Program-made: the position numbers and the translations under genes | Assembly: GCF_036850765.1 (NCBI RefSeq) | Contig: NC_089495.1 | Span: 69,106,410 to 69,170,409, forward strand | Direction: 5' to 3' | From: Saccopteryx bilineata | Taxonomy: Eukaryota > Chordata > Mammalia > Chiroptera > Emballonuridae | DNA length: 64,000 bases | Shown here: in pieces, positions 1 through 11,696 of the stretch | How positions within the stretch are numbered: the first letter of the stretch is position 1 | Layout of the letters: each line of letters begins with the position of its first letter | The notes under the pieces: model-generated | Seen by the model: only the letters and a program-made list of their open reading frames with translations | The model's database searches: none | Told to the model about the DNA's origin: nothing

Positions 1-336
1 TGAAATACACCTCCCCCTACTGAAGCTGAGAAAAAACCCTGTCCCCAGTGAGTCTAGCTGGCTAAAGAGGCCTTCAGAGTCTCAGGTTACACCCACCGCA
101 TTCCTGGATACAGTTTCAAGGAAGCCGCCTGCTGAGATCAGTAAACGAGACTATCACCTGTTAAGATAACAAACAAATCAAGACTTCAAAGCTGCCCAAA
201 TCCAAAAGTGGATTACAGATAACAGCTGATACCAACCCAAGGAGACCTAGAAATAACACAACTGAAAACTGGAGGCAGACAACACCAAGCCTAAACTCAA
301 CCAACTCTACAAATAAAACAAACAAAAAAAAAGAGG

Positions 337-1229
337 ATGAGAAGACAAAGGAGTGCAATCCAAATGAAACCACAAGAGACACCTTCGAGAGATGAACTGA
401 GTGATATGGAAATAATCAAACTTCCAGATGCGGAGTTCAAAATAATGATTGTAAGGATGCTTAGGGATTTTAGAACAACAATGGAGGGGCAGTTTGAAAA
501 CCTAAATAAAGAAATAGCAAGTATAAAAAAGAATCAGTTGGAGACGACAAATACAATATCAGAAATAAAGACCACAATAGAAGGAATTAAAAACAGGATA
601 GATACAGCAGAGGATCGAATCAGCGAGTTAGAGGACAACTGGAATGAAGGCATGAAAGCAAAAAAGAAAAGAGAAAAAAGACTCAAAAAGTCAGAGGAAA
701 TCTTAGAGAGCTCTGTGACAACATGAAGAGAAATAACATCCACATCATAGGGGTTCCTGAAGAAGAAGAAAAAGAACAAGGGATAGAGACTTTGTTCAAT
801 CATATCATAGCTGAAAACTTCCCTAAATTAATGCAAGAGAAACTCTCACAAATCCAAGAACTACAGAGGACTCCATTAAAGAGAAACCCAAAGAAACCTA
901 CACCAAGACACATCATAATTAAAATACCAAAGCTAAGCGATAAAGAGAAAATATTAAAAGCTGCAAGAGAAAAAAAAGTTATCACCTACAAAGGAGCCCC
1001 CATAAGGATGACATCTGACTTCTCAACAGAAACACTTGAGGCCAGAAGGGAATGGCAAGAAATATTCAAAGTAATGCAGAACAAGAACCTACAACCAAGA
1101 CTACTTTATCCAGCAAGGCTATCGTTTAAAATCTAAGGAGAAATAAAAAGCTTCCCAGACAAAAAACAACTCAAGGAATTCATTACAACCAAACCAATGC
1201 TGCAGGAAATATTAAGGGGCCTGGTGTAA
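337..1229 (+). pseudogene. L1 ORF1 (RNA-binding chaperone), broken
   Basis: ORF1p coats L1 RNA as a trimer in the cytoplasmic particle. The start at 337 begins MRRQRSAIQMK. The N-terminal half (337-726) is rich in heptad-like K/E/I/L residues, as expected for the coiled coil. The RRM and C-terminal domain continue in another frame at 723-1136 (KRNNIHIIGVPEEEE, then REWQEIFKVMQNKNLQPR). Lesions I can see are a frameshift near 690-720 after KKREKRLKKSEE, an in-frame TAA at 1134-1136, and a 21-base deletion near 525 relative to copy 2 that removes part of the coiled coil. The ancestral stop is most likely at 1227-1229. The protein cannot be made whole. Confidence 0.93.
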
Positions 1230-1289
1230 ACAGATCAAAGTGGGAAAAGAATACAGCAAAAAAAAAGGAATACACCTTTAAAGAAGAAA

Positions 1290-4200
1290 ATGGCAATAAC
1301 CAACTACATATCAATAATAACCTTAAATGTAAATGGATTAAATGATCTAATCAAAAGACATAGGGTAGCTGCGTGGATAAGAAAACAGGACCCATACATA
1401 TGTTGTCTACAAGAGACACACCTTAGAACAAAAGACACACATAGATTGAAGGTAAAAGGATGGAAAAAAACATTTCATGCAAATGGAAATGAAAAAAAAA
1501 GCTGGGGTAGCAATACTTATATCAGACAAATTGGACTTTAAAACAAAGAATATGGTAAGAGATAAAGAAGGCCACTACATAATGATAAAGGGAGTAATCT
1601 AACAGGAAGATATAACTATTATAAATATCTATGCACCTAATATAGGAGCACCTAAATATATAAAGCAAACTTTGATGGATTTAAAGGGCGAGATCAACAG
1701 CAATACTATAATATTAGGGGATCTCAATACCCCACTAACATCACTAGATAGATCCTCAAGAAAGAAAATTAACAAAGAAACAGCAGACTTATTGGAAACA
1801 CTAGATCAACTTGATTTAATAGATATCTTCAGAACCTTTCACCCTAAAGCAGCAGAATATACATTCTTTTCAATGCTCATGGTACATTCTCTAGGATAGA
1901 CCACATGTTAGGGCACAAAAGTGCTCTCAACAAATTTAAGAAGACTGAAATTGTATCTAGCACTTTCTCCGATCACAACGGCATGAAACTAGAAATGAAT
2001 CACAACAGAAAAGCTCAAAAATTCTCAAACACATGGAAACTAAATAGCAGATTGTTAAATAATGAATGGATTAAGAATGAGATCAAAGAAGAAATAAAAA
2101 AATTCCTAGAAACGAATGACAATGAGCATACAACAACTCAAAATTTATGGGACACAGCGAAAGCAGTGCTGAGAGGGAAGTTCATAGCACTACAGGCACA
2201 CTTTCAGAAGCTAGAAAAAGCTCAAATAAACAACTTAACCCTGCATCTAAAAGAATTAGAAAAAGAACAGCAAGTAAAGCCCAAATGTAGTAGAAGGAAG
2301 GAAATAATAAAGATCAGAGCAGAAATAAATGACATAGAGGCTAAAGAAACAATAAAGAAGATCAATGAAACTAGGAGCTGGTTCTTTGAAAAGGTAAACA
2401 AGATTGATGAACCTTTAACTAGACTCACCAAAAAAAGAGAGAGAGGACTCAAATAAATAAAATTAGAAATGAGAGAGGAGAAATAACAACTGACATAACA
2501 GAAATACAAAATATTATAAGAAAATACTATGAAGAACTGTATGCCAAAAAACTAGACAACCTAGATGAAATGGACAAATTCCTTGAAACATACAATCTTC
2601 CAAAAATCAATCTGGAAGAATCAGAAAACCTAAACAGACCGATTACAACAAGGGAGATCGAAACAGTTATCAAAAAACTCCCAACAAAGAAAAGTCCAGG
2701 GCCCGATGGCTTCACAACAGAATTCTACCAAATATTCAAAGAAGAACTAACTCCTATCCTTCTCAAACTATTTCAAAAAATTCAAGAGGAAGGAAGACTT
2801 CCAAGCTCCTTTTATGAGGCGAGCATAATTCTGATTCCAAAACCAGGCAAAGACAACACAAAGAAAGAAAATTATAGGCCAATATCTCTGATGAATATAG
2901 ATGCTAAAATCTTCAACAAAATATTAGCAAACCGGATCCAACAATATATGGAAAAAATCATACACCATGATCAAGTGGGATTTATTCTGGGGAGGCAAGG
3001 CTGGTACAATATTCGTAAATCAATCAATGTGATTCATCACATAAACAAAAAGAAGGAGAAAAACCATATGATAATTTCAATAGATGCAGAAAAAGCATTT
3101 GATAAAGTCCAGCACCCATTCATGATCAAAACTCTCAGCAAAGTGGGAATACAGGGAACATACCTCTACATGGTAAAAGCCATCTATGAGAAACCCACAG
3201 CCAACATCATACTCAATGGGCAAAAATTAAAAGCAATACCCTTAAGATCAGGAACAAGGCAGGGTTGCCCCCTTTCACCACTCTTATTTAACATGGTCCT
3301 GGAAGTCCTAGCCACAGCTATCAGACAAGAAGAAGAAATAAAAGGAATTCAAGTGGGAAAAGAAGAAGTAAAGCTACCATTATTTGCAGATGATATGATA
3401 TTGTATATAGAAAACCCTAAAGTCTCAGTCAAAAAGCTACTGGACCTGATAAATGAATTCAGCACAGTGGCAGGATATAAAATCAATACTCAGAAATCAG
3501 AGGCATTTTTATACACAAACAATGAACAGTCAGAAAGAGAAATTAAGGAAACAATCCCCTTCACTATTACAACCAAAAAATAAAGTACTTAGGAATAAAC
3601 TTAACCAAGGAGACTAAGGACTTGTACTCAGAAAATTACAAAGCATTGATAAAAGAAATCAAGGAAGATACAAACAAGTGGAAGCATATACCGTGCTCAT
3701 GGTTAGGAAGAATAAACATCATTAAAATGTCTATATTACCCAAAGCAATCTATAAATTCAATGCGATACCAATTAAAATACCAATGACATACTTCAAAGA
3801 TATAGATCACATATTCCAAAAATTTATATGGAACCAAAAGAGAACACGAATAGCCTCAGCAATCTTAAAAAAGAAGAATAAAGTGGGAGGTATCACACTT
3901 CCTGATATCAAGTTAGACTACAAGGCCATTGTACTCAAAACAGCCTGGTACTGGCATAAGAACAGGCATATAGATCAATGGAACAGAACAGAAAACCCAG
4001 AAATAAACCCACAGTTCTATGGACAACTGATATTTGACAAAGGAGGCAAGGAAATACAATGGAGTAAAGACAGCCTCTTTAACAAATGGTGTTGGGAAAT
4101 TGGACAGCTACCTGCAAAAAAATGAAACTAGATCACCAGCTTACACCACTCACAAATATAAACTCAAAATGGATAAAAGACTTAAATGTAGGCCCTGAAA

Positions 4201-5113
4201 CCATAAGCATCTTAGAAGAAAACATAGGCAGTAAGCTCTCTGACATCTCTCGGAGCAGTATATTTGATGATTTATCTCCATGGGGAAGTGAAATAAAAGA
4301 CAGGATAAACAAATGGGACTATATCAAACTAAAAAGCTTTTGCACAGCTAAAGACAACAAGAACAGAATAAAAAGACAAACTACACAATGGGAGAGCATA
4401 TTTGACAATACGTATGATAAGGGGTTAATAACCAAAATTTATAAAGAACTCGTAAATCTCAACACCAGGAAGACAAACAACCCAATCCAAAAATGGGCAA
4501 AAGAGATGAATAGACACTTCTCCAAAGAGGACATACAGATAGCCAATAGGCATATGAAAAAATGCTCAACATCACTAATCATTAGAGAAATGCAAATTAA
4601 AACCACAATGAGATATCACCTCACACCAGTCAGAATGGCGCTCATCCACAAAACAACACAGAATAAGTGCTGGCGAGGACGTGGAGAAAAGGGAACCTTC
4701 CTACACTGCTGGTGGGAATGCAGAATGGTGCAGCCTCTGTGGAAAACAATATGGAGATTCCTCAAAAAACTGAAAATGGAACTGCCTTTTGACCCAGCTA
4801 TCCCACTTTTAGGAATATACCCCAAGGACACCATAGAAAGGCTCCAAAAGGAGAAATGCACCCCCATGTTTGTGGCAGCATTGTTCACAATAGCGAAGAT
4901 CTGGAAACAACCCAAGCGTCCGTCAGAGGACGAGTGGATTAAAAAGCTTTGGTATATATATATACTACGGAGTACTACTCAGCCATAAGAAATGATGACA
5001 TCGGATTCTTTACAATAACATGGATAGACCTTGATAACATTATACGGAGTGAAATAAGTAAATCAGAAAAAAAAACTAAGAACTACATGACTCCATTCAT
5101 AGAAGAGACATAA
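1290..5113 (+). pseudogene. L1 ORF2 (endonuclease-reverse transcriptase), broken
   Basis: ORF2p nicks target DNA and copies L1 RNA at the nick. The start MAITNYISIITLNVNGLN is the usual APE-like endonuclease N-terminus, and CCLQETHLRTKDTH follows. Frame breaks relative to copy 2 or to expected frame: an A-run indel near 1491-1500, a stop near 1600, another near 1899, a one-base loss near 2430, a one-base loss in an A-run near 3578, and one near 4095. The RT core is open at 2570-3583, with [14 protein letters not shown] and the catalytic FADD at 3383-3394. In the C-terminal Cys-rich segment the second cysteine is Arg (CGT at 4680-4682), whereas copy 2 keeps Cys there. The last frame ends at 5111-5113. 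Confidence 0.95.
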
Positions 5114-5148
5114 AAATGAGACTCAGAGACATGAACAAGAATGTGATG

Positions 5149-5232
5149 GCAACAGGGGTGGGGGTTAGGGGTTGGGGGGAGGGGGGATGGGGTGAAGAAG
5201 GAGAGAGGGGTTGCGGGAGGGGAGGGGCACAA
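5149..5232 (+). other. G-rich tract in L1 3'UTR
   Basis: This strand is almost free of C and carries repeated G runs of 3-6 bases. A similar tract lies at 53738-53790 in the second L1. G-rich, potentially quadruplex-forming tracts are a known feature of L1 3'UTRs. I infer the folding potential from the runs only. Confidence 0.7.
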
Positions 5233-5399
5233 AGAAAACCAGATAGAAGGTGACAGAAGACAATTTAACTTTGGGGAAGGGGTATACAGCACAATCAAAT
5301 GTCAAAATAATCTAGAGATGTTTTCTCTCAACAGATGTACCCTGATTTATCCATGTCACTGCATTAAATTCAATAAATAAATTTAAAAAAATAATAATT

Positions 5400-6150
5400 A
5401 CCAAGTGTAACAAAGTTTATACTGCAACTTTTTTTATGCTTAACAGTAGCAGAAACTATTCTATCCTGCTTAAGAAGAAAACCTATGTATTAAAGTATAT
5501 TAGGTAAAGCGGAAAACCTTTAGAAGAACAGGGAATCAGGTTTGTACAATAGAATGCATAACCAGAAACTATGTGCCAATAAAACCACGGCTACCTTGTT
5601 AAGATTGTACAGGATCAGCTTTACCTTTGCTGACCTGTGGCATCTCTTCCTCTCTTTCTCCAAGCTGATGTTTCTTTGATTTTCCTCCCTCCATTGATGC
5701 TACAGGTGATACCTCCTTCTTCATGCCACTTACATTTAAACTGAAATCTCTACTGTAGATCTGATTGGCTGAACACAGGTTCCATGCCTATGCGGTAAGC
5801 ACATGGTATTCTGGGAAAGCAAGTGTATAGCTTCTTTTTGTGGTGAGACTCACACGGTAAGAAACATTGTAAATATATAAGGAATATTCAAATAATGAAA
5901 AAGGAAAACATCCACTAACAATGTAAAAATAAAACTGCACCTTTATAAAAGTAACCTATAACATTTTATTCTATGTTATATGCCTGAGCTAACAGATTAG
6001 ACAATTAACTTGATTCTTTATTTTTTCCTGAGATATTACTATGAATTCCATGAAAAGACAATACCTCATGGCAAGTTCTGCTTGACACAGCTATTCAAAA
6101 CATAATAAAAAGACACTGAACTGCTTTCTACAATGCATTTTATTTTGTAT
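5400..6150. other. Unique AT-rich spacer, nothing recognised
   Basis: I see no convincing ORF, RNA gene or repeat here. A moderately GC-richer pyrimidine patch lies at 5620-5720. The last 15 bases are the target duplication of the SINE that follows. Confidence 0.5.
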
Positions 6151-6165
6151 AAAAATGTTGATATA

Positions 6166-6556
6166 GGCCCTGGCCGGTTGGCTCAGCGGTAGAGCGTTGG
6201 CCTAGCGTGCGGAGGACCCGGGTTCGATTCCTGGCCAGGGCACACAGGAGAAGCGCCCATTTGCTTCTCCACCCCTCCGCCGCGCTTTCCTCTCTGTCTC
6301 TCTCTTCCCCTCCTGCAGCCAGGGCTCCATTGGAGCAAAGATGGCCCAGGTGCTGGGGATGGCTCTGTGGCCTCTGCCTCAGGCGCTAGAGTGGCTCTGG
6401 TCGCAACATGGTGACGCCCAGGATGGGCAGATCATCGCCCCCTGGTGGGCAGAGCGTCGCCCCATGGTGGGCGTGCCGGGTGGATCCCGGTCGGGCGCAT
6501 GCGGGAGTCTGTCTGTCTCTCCCTGTTTCCAGCTTCAGAAAAATGAAAATGAAAAA
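6166..6556 (+). mobile_element. Type A bat tRNA-derived SINE
   Basis: The tRNA-like head has an A-box region (GGCTCAGCGGTAGAG) and a B box (GGTTCGATTCC). The unrelated body runs through a pyrimidine-rich stretch, and the element ends with an A-rich tail. Perfect 15-bp target duplications AAAAATGTTGATATA lie at 6151-6165 and 6557-6571. The intact duplication and few changes from other copies suggest a young insertion. Confidence 0.95.
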
Positions 6557-6649
6557 AAAAATGTTGATATAAAATCTTTCCTATTTATTTGGCATAATTG
6601 TAGCTTATCATAACGTGTGTGCAAATGACACTTGGATTAAATTTTTCTG

Positions 6650-6836
6650 TAATCCAACCCTGTACTCCAAGCCATTTACTAGATCTGTGACTTTAGACAA
6701 GTTAGTCAACTTAAGCTAAGTTCTCTGATTTATAGGTTATAATAATAAAACCAACTCAGCTATCATTTATACTTAAAGACATTGCAGAGAAAATAACTTA
6801 GCACAATGCCTTGCTTAATAGACATCCAGTAAATCA
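6650..6836 (+). mobile_element. MIR SINE (ancient)
   Basis: The order of motifs follows the MIR consensus: a part like CCATTTACTAGATCTGTGAC, then ACTTTAGACAAGTTAGTCAA, an AATAATAATA core, and an end like GCACAATGCCTTGCTTAATA followed by a CAGTAAAT motif. It is diverged and lacks the 5' head, as expected for a mammal-wide ancient element. Confidence 0.75.
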
Positions 6837-9597
6837 TGACTAGCGGAAGAAGCATGGAGACTAAAGGAGTAAATAATTAGAAAGTTTATTATTAAGGGGG
6901 AACCTAAGTAATTAGCAAGCTCAAAATATGCTTAACCGATCATATCTGCAGGATTCCAAAGGCTGGTAAGTACTTCTCTCATTTCTCATCTGAAAAAATT
7001 GCTCTTAGATAATGCAATGAACTTCAGTTAAATATGAACATGATTCTTCCAATTGATGCACTGTGGTTTTATAGTCATGATTCCTCTTTGTGTGTAAGGA
7101 GTACAAAATTATCTAGTATGACAGTGTGTATTGAAAGCACTTCCTAGATGTTGTACACAAATAATCTCAGTTTCTGTAATGAAGGATAGCTAGATTTCAT
7201 TTTAGATATTAAATGAGTGCCCACCCATATAAATCTTTATTAGACATGTGGACAAGTCAATGATGATTTCGAGGAAAACAAAGGACAAGAAAAATACAAA
7301 AGATAGGCCTTTTGTCAATGGTATAAAGAACAACATAGCTATATAGAAAGCACATGAGATTTTAGTTTAATAAAAGAAAAAATAGTATACTGAAATATTT
7401 TCAAAGAAATGAATGAGAAAAAAAGAAATGAGTGAGGTACTATGTTATATAGGAAAATCTAAAGTATTGCTAAAATATATTTTAAAAAAGACAAAAATTA
7501 AAATAAATTTTGGAGGGCTGTCATATAGTGATGAGAAAGGTACATTTCATTTAGAGCTATTATGTAATAAAGATACTTGGTACAATTTGTCAAAGGTATG
7601 ATAATATGAAGGTAGGAAAATATTGGAGAAATGTAGAGGTAAAAGTAATTTAGTAGGAAGAGACTTTCTTTTTAGTTTTAGCTCTAAAACAAATTAGTTC
7701 TTAGACTCTAAAATAAATTATATACTTTAAGCCCCGGTTTTCTAATCTATACAGAGTTAAAGTATGGATATTTCTCATCCTGATCTTATATAAATTTATT
7801 CTTTTATATATTTATTACTTTAGTAACTTTCCTTGGATATTAAATTATAACAGAACAAAACAAAGCAATAAATAGGCAAACAAAAACAGAAACAACATAC
7901 ATGCAATTGTGGTAAATCGTAATGAGACGAATAAAGGGGATGATGTGACTATTTACCAGTGAGGAGGGAATTGAAGAGATTGTATTACATTAGACATGAT
8001 TTGGTTGGTCTTTAAGAGAAAATAATGTTGGATGTGTGAATTGAAGGAATTAATTCAGGTAGCAATGTTAACAGGAAGGAAACTCTCTCAAGAATCAAAA
8101 GCTTAAGGACAGTTTTGCTGAGCTGGGAAACAAACTTCGTTTGAACATTGTGGAAAGGATCTTACATAGTAGAGAACACTGATTAAGAAAGAAGAAGAAG
8201 TAAGTAAGCATACCTTATAGTTGAGGTTTTTTTTTTCTAGGTGCAAGGATCAACACAAAGGAGTGACGTGATTAGATTTATATTTTCAAATTATTTTCAA
8301 GCTGAATTTTGGAAATGATTTATAGGATAAACAAAATTGATAGAAGAGCCATTACTTTTATCCTCTTATGTGAAGGATGATAAGGAGTGTGGATGGATTT
8401 TAGATGAATTTACTTTTTGATTATTATAATAGTCTATGCTAGACATAATTTTCAGAAAAAACAGTGATTACTTTCTGAAGATTGTAATGGACATACAGAT
8501 GGGCCACAGAGACTTCCTCCATCTACCTTAAAGAAAAAGTCCCCACATACAGGCTTCGGTTTTATTCTCTTCATGGATTTTCTCAGTTTCAAAGAGCCAC
8601 CTCTTCAAGACCGTCCTCTTTTAGGGATGTCCCATATTAGATGATAGATTAAGTCAGAGGCTTAATAGCTTGGCTCCTGATGGATTTGGGTAAGAATGTC
8701 AGGCCTACATTATAGCTCAACTTCTCTCTTATTTCAGTCCTGCTATCCCCACACCTCCAGAGAGATTAATCTCAGTGTCATTCCCTAATAAATATCCTGG
8801 ATGCTAAATCCTTTCTTAGAGTCTGTTCTAGAAAACCAAAAGTATGACAAATAGTATAGTCAGATATTATGAAAGAAAAAAGGAATAGAAAATGTTCTGT
8901 ATTTTATCAACTGTACTTTGTGGGTGGGTATGCCATTTATTGAAATGGAGAAGATTAAGTACTAATAAATTTGATATGTTGTAACTTGAATATTCTACTT
9001 TACACATGTTGAAGTCAAAGTGACTATATGACACACCAGTTTAAAAAATTAAATTGTCAGATGGATTCATGAGTTTCATATTACAAGATATATTATGAAG
9101 TAGTTACATGTGTGGGAATTTTCAGAACCTGGATAGCATTTATAATAATGGTGTAGATGGGATCACCTAATAAGTGTACTTAGGTAAGTATAAGATAAAG
9201 GACAAAAAATAAACCCTACATCAAATCAAAGTTTAGATATTGAGAAAGTACTTTCTGTATCAGCTTGAGTATATCAAGAGTTTAGAAATTGTTACCCTGC
9301 CCTTAGAAAAATAAAGCTGGATGAACTGAAAAATACAAACTTTTCTTTGACTTATTAGAGAATTTTGGTTGCAGAGCAAATCCCCACTCCAAATACCAGA
9401 GAAAAGTAAAACCAGATACATAGATGGTAAGTACTTTCTTCTTTAGCTGGATGCTGAGTGTTAATCAGAGACACAGAAACTCCTAGGGCTTACCACATAT
9501 TTTTATGGACTTTCCCTCCAAAGATCCACGAAGTTTTCATGATGAGAATCCAAGAAAGATCCCCTAATGGCTAACATACCTAGAAATTTCTCTATAG
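6837..9597. other. Unique AT-rich spacer with weak old-repeat traces
   Basis: No host gene is evident, and ORFs are short and without family resemblance. 8240-8420 (GTGACGTGATTAGATTTATA and following) and 8480-8840 (ending in a CCCTAATAAATATCC stretch) have the texture of old mammalian interspersed repeats, but I could not assign them to a family. Confidence 0.45.
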
Positions 9598-9790
9598 GCC
9601 TGACCTGTGGTGGCGCAGTGGATAAAGCGTTGACCTGGAATACTGAGATCGCCGGTTCAAAACCCTGTGCTTGCCTGGTCAAGGCACATATGGGAGTTGA
9701 TGCTTCCTGCTCTTCCCCCTGTTCTCTCTCTCTCTCCCCCCTCTCTCTCTAATAAAAATGAATAAATAAAATCTAAAAAAAAAAAGAAAA
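9598..9790 (+). mobile_element. Type C bat tRNA-derived SINE (Rhin-1-like)
   Basis: The head GCCTGACCTGTGGTGGCGCA is followed by a B box with one change (GGTTCAAAACC), a short body, a CT-rich stretch and an AATAAA-containing A tail. The same short family occurs at 41917-42124. The name Rhin-1-like is from memory. I found no clear target duplication. Confidence 0.88.
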
Positions 9791-10329
9791 AGTCTACCTT
9801 ATAGGGAAAAAGGGTTTTATCAGAGCACAATTCTATAAACATATATCAACAGGGGTATGAACATCCCTCCCACTCAAGCCCCTTCCAGCCTTCTAGTATA
9901 ACATAAAAGGGGAGAAACAACTTAGTTAACAGAGGACATGGATTCAAGAAAATAGACTGAGGGAGCTGTAAACAGGAAAGAGAATGTGAGTAGAGGAAAT
10001 AAAAGCTATATAGGGAGGTAGGGGAAAGGGTAAAAAACACTTGTGATGGCCACAGTTCCAAGAAATGAAACCACTAAAGTCTAGGTAACATTGGAGGATT
10101 GAAGGATTATAATTATAGACAGCTCCCATTACCCCCTATCACATACACACTATACCACCACATCAAGGCTGCACCAGTATAATGGTTTATTTCAGCTGAA
10201 AGATTTACAATCCACAAACTCCCTCCAAATAATATCTTATAAGGAAACCCCACAATTTAAACATTACAAAAGACAAGAAAAAGCACCATGTAAAGAAACA
10301 AAGTAATCATGAGAATACGACTCAGATAT

Positions 10330-11040
10330 GATATTGATGTTGGAATTAAAATTCAGAGAATTTAAAATACTTTTGATTAATATGTTATAGACTAATAGAA
10401 AACGTACACAACATTCAAGAATTGATGGATAATGTAAGCAGACAGAAACTTTAAGAAATAAACAAAAGAAAGTGTTAGATCTTTTAAAATGGTAACAGAA
10501 ATAAAGAATGCATTCAACAGATTTGACATGGTCAAGAAAATGTTACTGAATTTAAATACAGGTCAATACAAATTCACAAACTATAGTGGAAAAATAATTC
10601 ATAATAAAAATATAGAAGATAAAGGATTATAGAACAATAAGAAACAGTGTAATTTATGCATAATCTAATACCAAGGGGTAAGAAAAAGAATATGGATAAG
10701 AAATATTTAGAGAAATATCAGGGAACTTTGCAAAATTAATAGCAGACACAAAACTATATATATATCCAGGAAGCTCAGAGAGCAGCAAAAAAGATAAATG
10801 CATCTATGCTTAAGCATTTCATATTCAAATTATAGAAAACCAAAGACACAATCTTGAAGGAAACAAGGAAAATCTCTTACCTGTAAAAGTATAATACAAG
10901 GAAAAGAACTATAAAACACTTTTCATCAGAAACATGCAAGTAAAAAGAGACAGGAATGATGTAGTTATAAGGTTGGAAAGAACATTAATCTAGAATTCTA
11001 TGTGAAAGAATAATATCTTTGAAATCCTACAAGCATTTAC
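10330..11040 (+). mobile_element. Old L1/HAL1 fragment (ORF1-like region)
   Basis: This is an A-rich coding-like strand. Phrases resemble the ORF1 region of old L1/HAL1 elements, for example GAAAACCAAAGACACAATCTTGAAGG followed by a glutamate/lysine-rich segment, and TCTAGAATTCTATGTG near the end. No reading frame survives. The start is uncertain, and similar A-rich DNA extends back to about 9840. Confidence 0.6.
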
Positions 11041-11352
11041 CAGGGTGACTGTGGTTTGGGGAAAGGGAAATAATCAGAATCCAGGAAGATTTTTATAGAC
11101 AGGCTCTGAACTTCCACTAATTCTAAGTGACCCAAAATGCCACTGTGTTCTGTCAGTGACATTAGGGCCCTATGTAGGTTAGGATACTCAGGGACTTTTA
11201 GCTCAGGTTCTTCTCACTGTTGATACAGTGGCTTCCCAAACTTTTCCTGTAGTTATTTCCCCAGTTCTGTAATGGAAATATTTGACAATGACTTATAATC
11301 TATGCCAGAGAATTTAGGCATGTTTCTTATATCATTAAGAGGATAACAAATA

Positions 11353-11680
11353 GCCTGACCAGGTGGTAGCGCAGTGGATAGAGCATCGGACTGGGATGCA
11401 GAAGGACCCAGGTTCGAGACCCCGAGGTCGCCAGCTTGAGCGCGGGCTCATCTGGCTTGAGCAAAGAGCTCACCAGCTTGAACCCAAGGTCGCTGGCTCC
11501 AGCAGGGGGTTACTCGGTCTGCTGAAGGCCCACGGTCAAGGCACATGTGAGAAAGCAATCAATGAACAACTAAGAAGTCGCAACGCGCAACGAGAAACTG
11601 ATGATTGATGCTTCTCATCTCTCTCCGTTCCTGTCTGTCTGTCCCTGTCAATCTCTGCCTCTGTAAAAAAAAAAAAAAAA
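11353..11680 (+). mobile_element. Type B bat tRNA-derived SINE
   Basis: The head is GCCTGACCAGGTGGTAGCGC with a B box GGTTCGAGACC. The body contains the repeated phrase 'GCTTGAGC/CAGCTTGAACCCAAGG' and ends in a CT-rich stretch and an 18-base A tail. Perfect 16-bp target duplications AAGAGGATAACAAATA lie at 11337-11352 and 11681-11696. Confidence 0.95.
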
Positions 11681-11696
11681 AAGAGGATAACAAATA

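Larger units (their letters stand above)
1..5399 (+). mobile_element. L1 retrotransposon, copy 1 (cut at window edge)
   Basis: This is a non-LTR retrotransposon of the mammalian L1 family. It starts inside the 5'UTR: bases 1-330 match 48579-48904 of the second L1, so about 570 bases lie outside the window. In order it holds the 5'UTR end, ORF1, a short intergenic gap, ORF2, a 3'UTR with a G-rich tract, and an A-rich tail with AATAAA-like repeats near 5370-5395. ORF1 and ORF2 are broken by several small indels and stops, so it is a dead copy. Overall sequence is close to the copy at 48.0-53.9 kb, which implies the same fairly recent subfamily. The target duplication cannot be judged because the 5' end is missing. 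Confidence 0.96.

Noticed and set aside
1290..4988. Intact, active L1 ORF2
   Set aside because: At least five frame breaks and a lost cysteine are visible.
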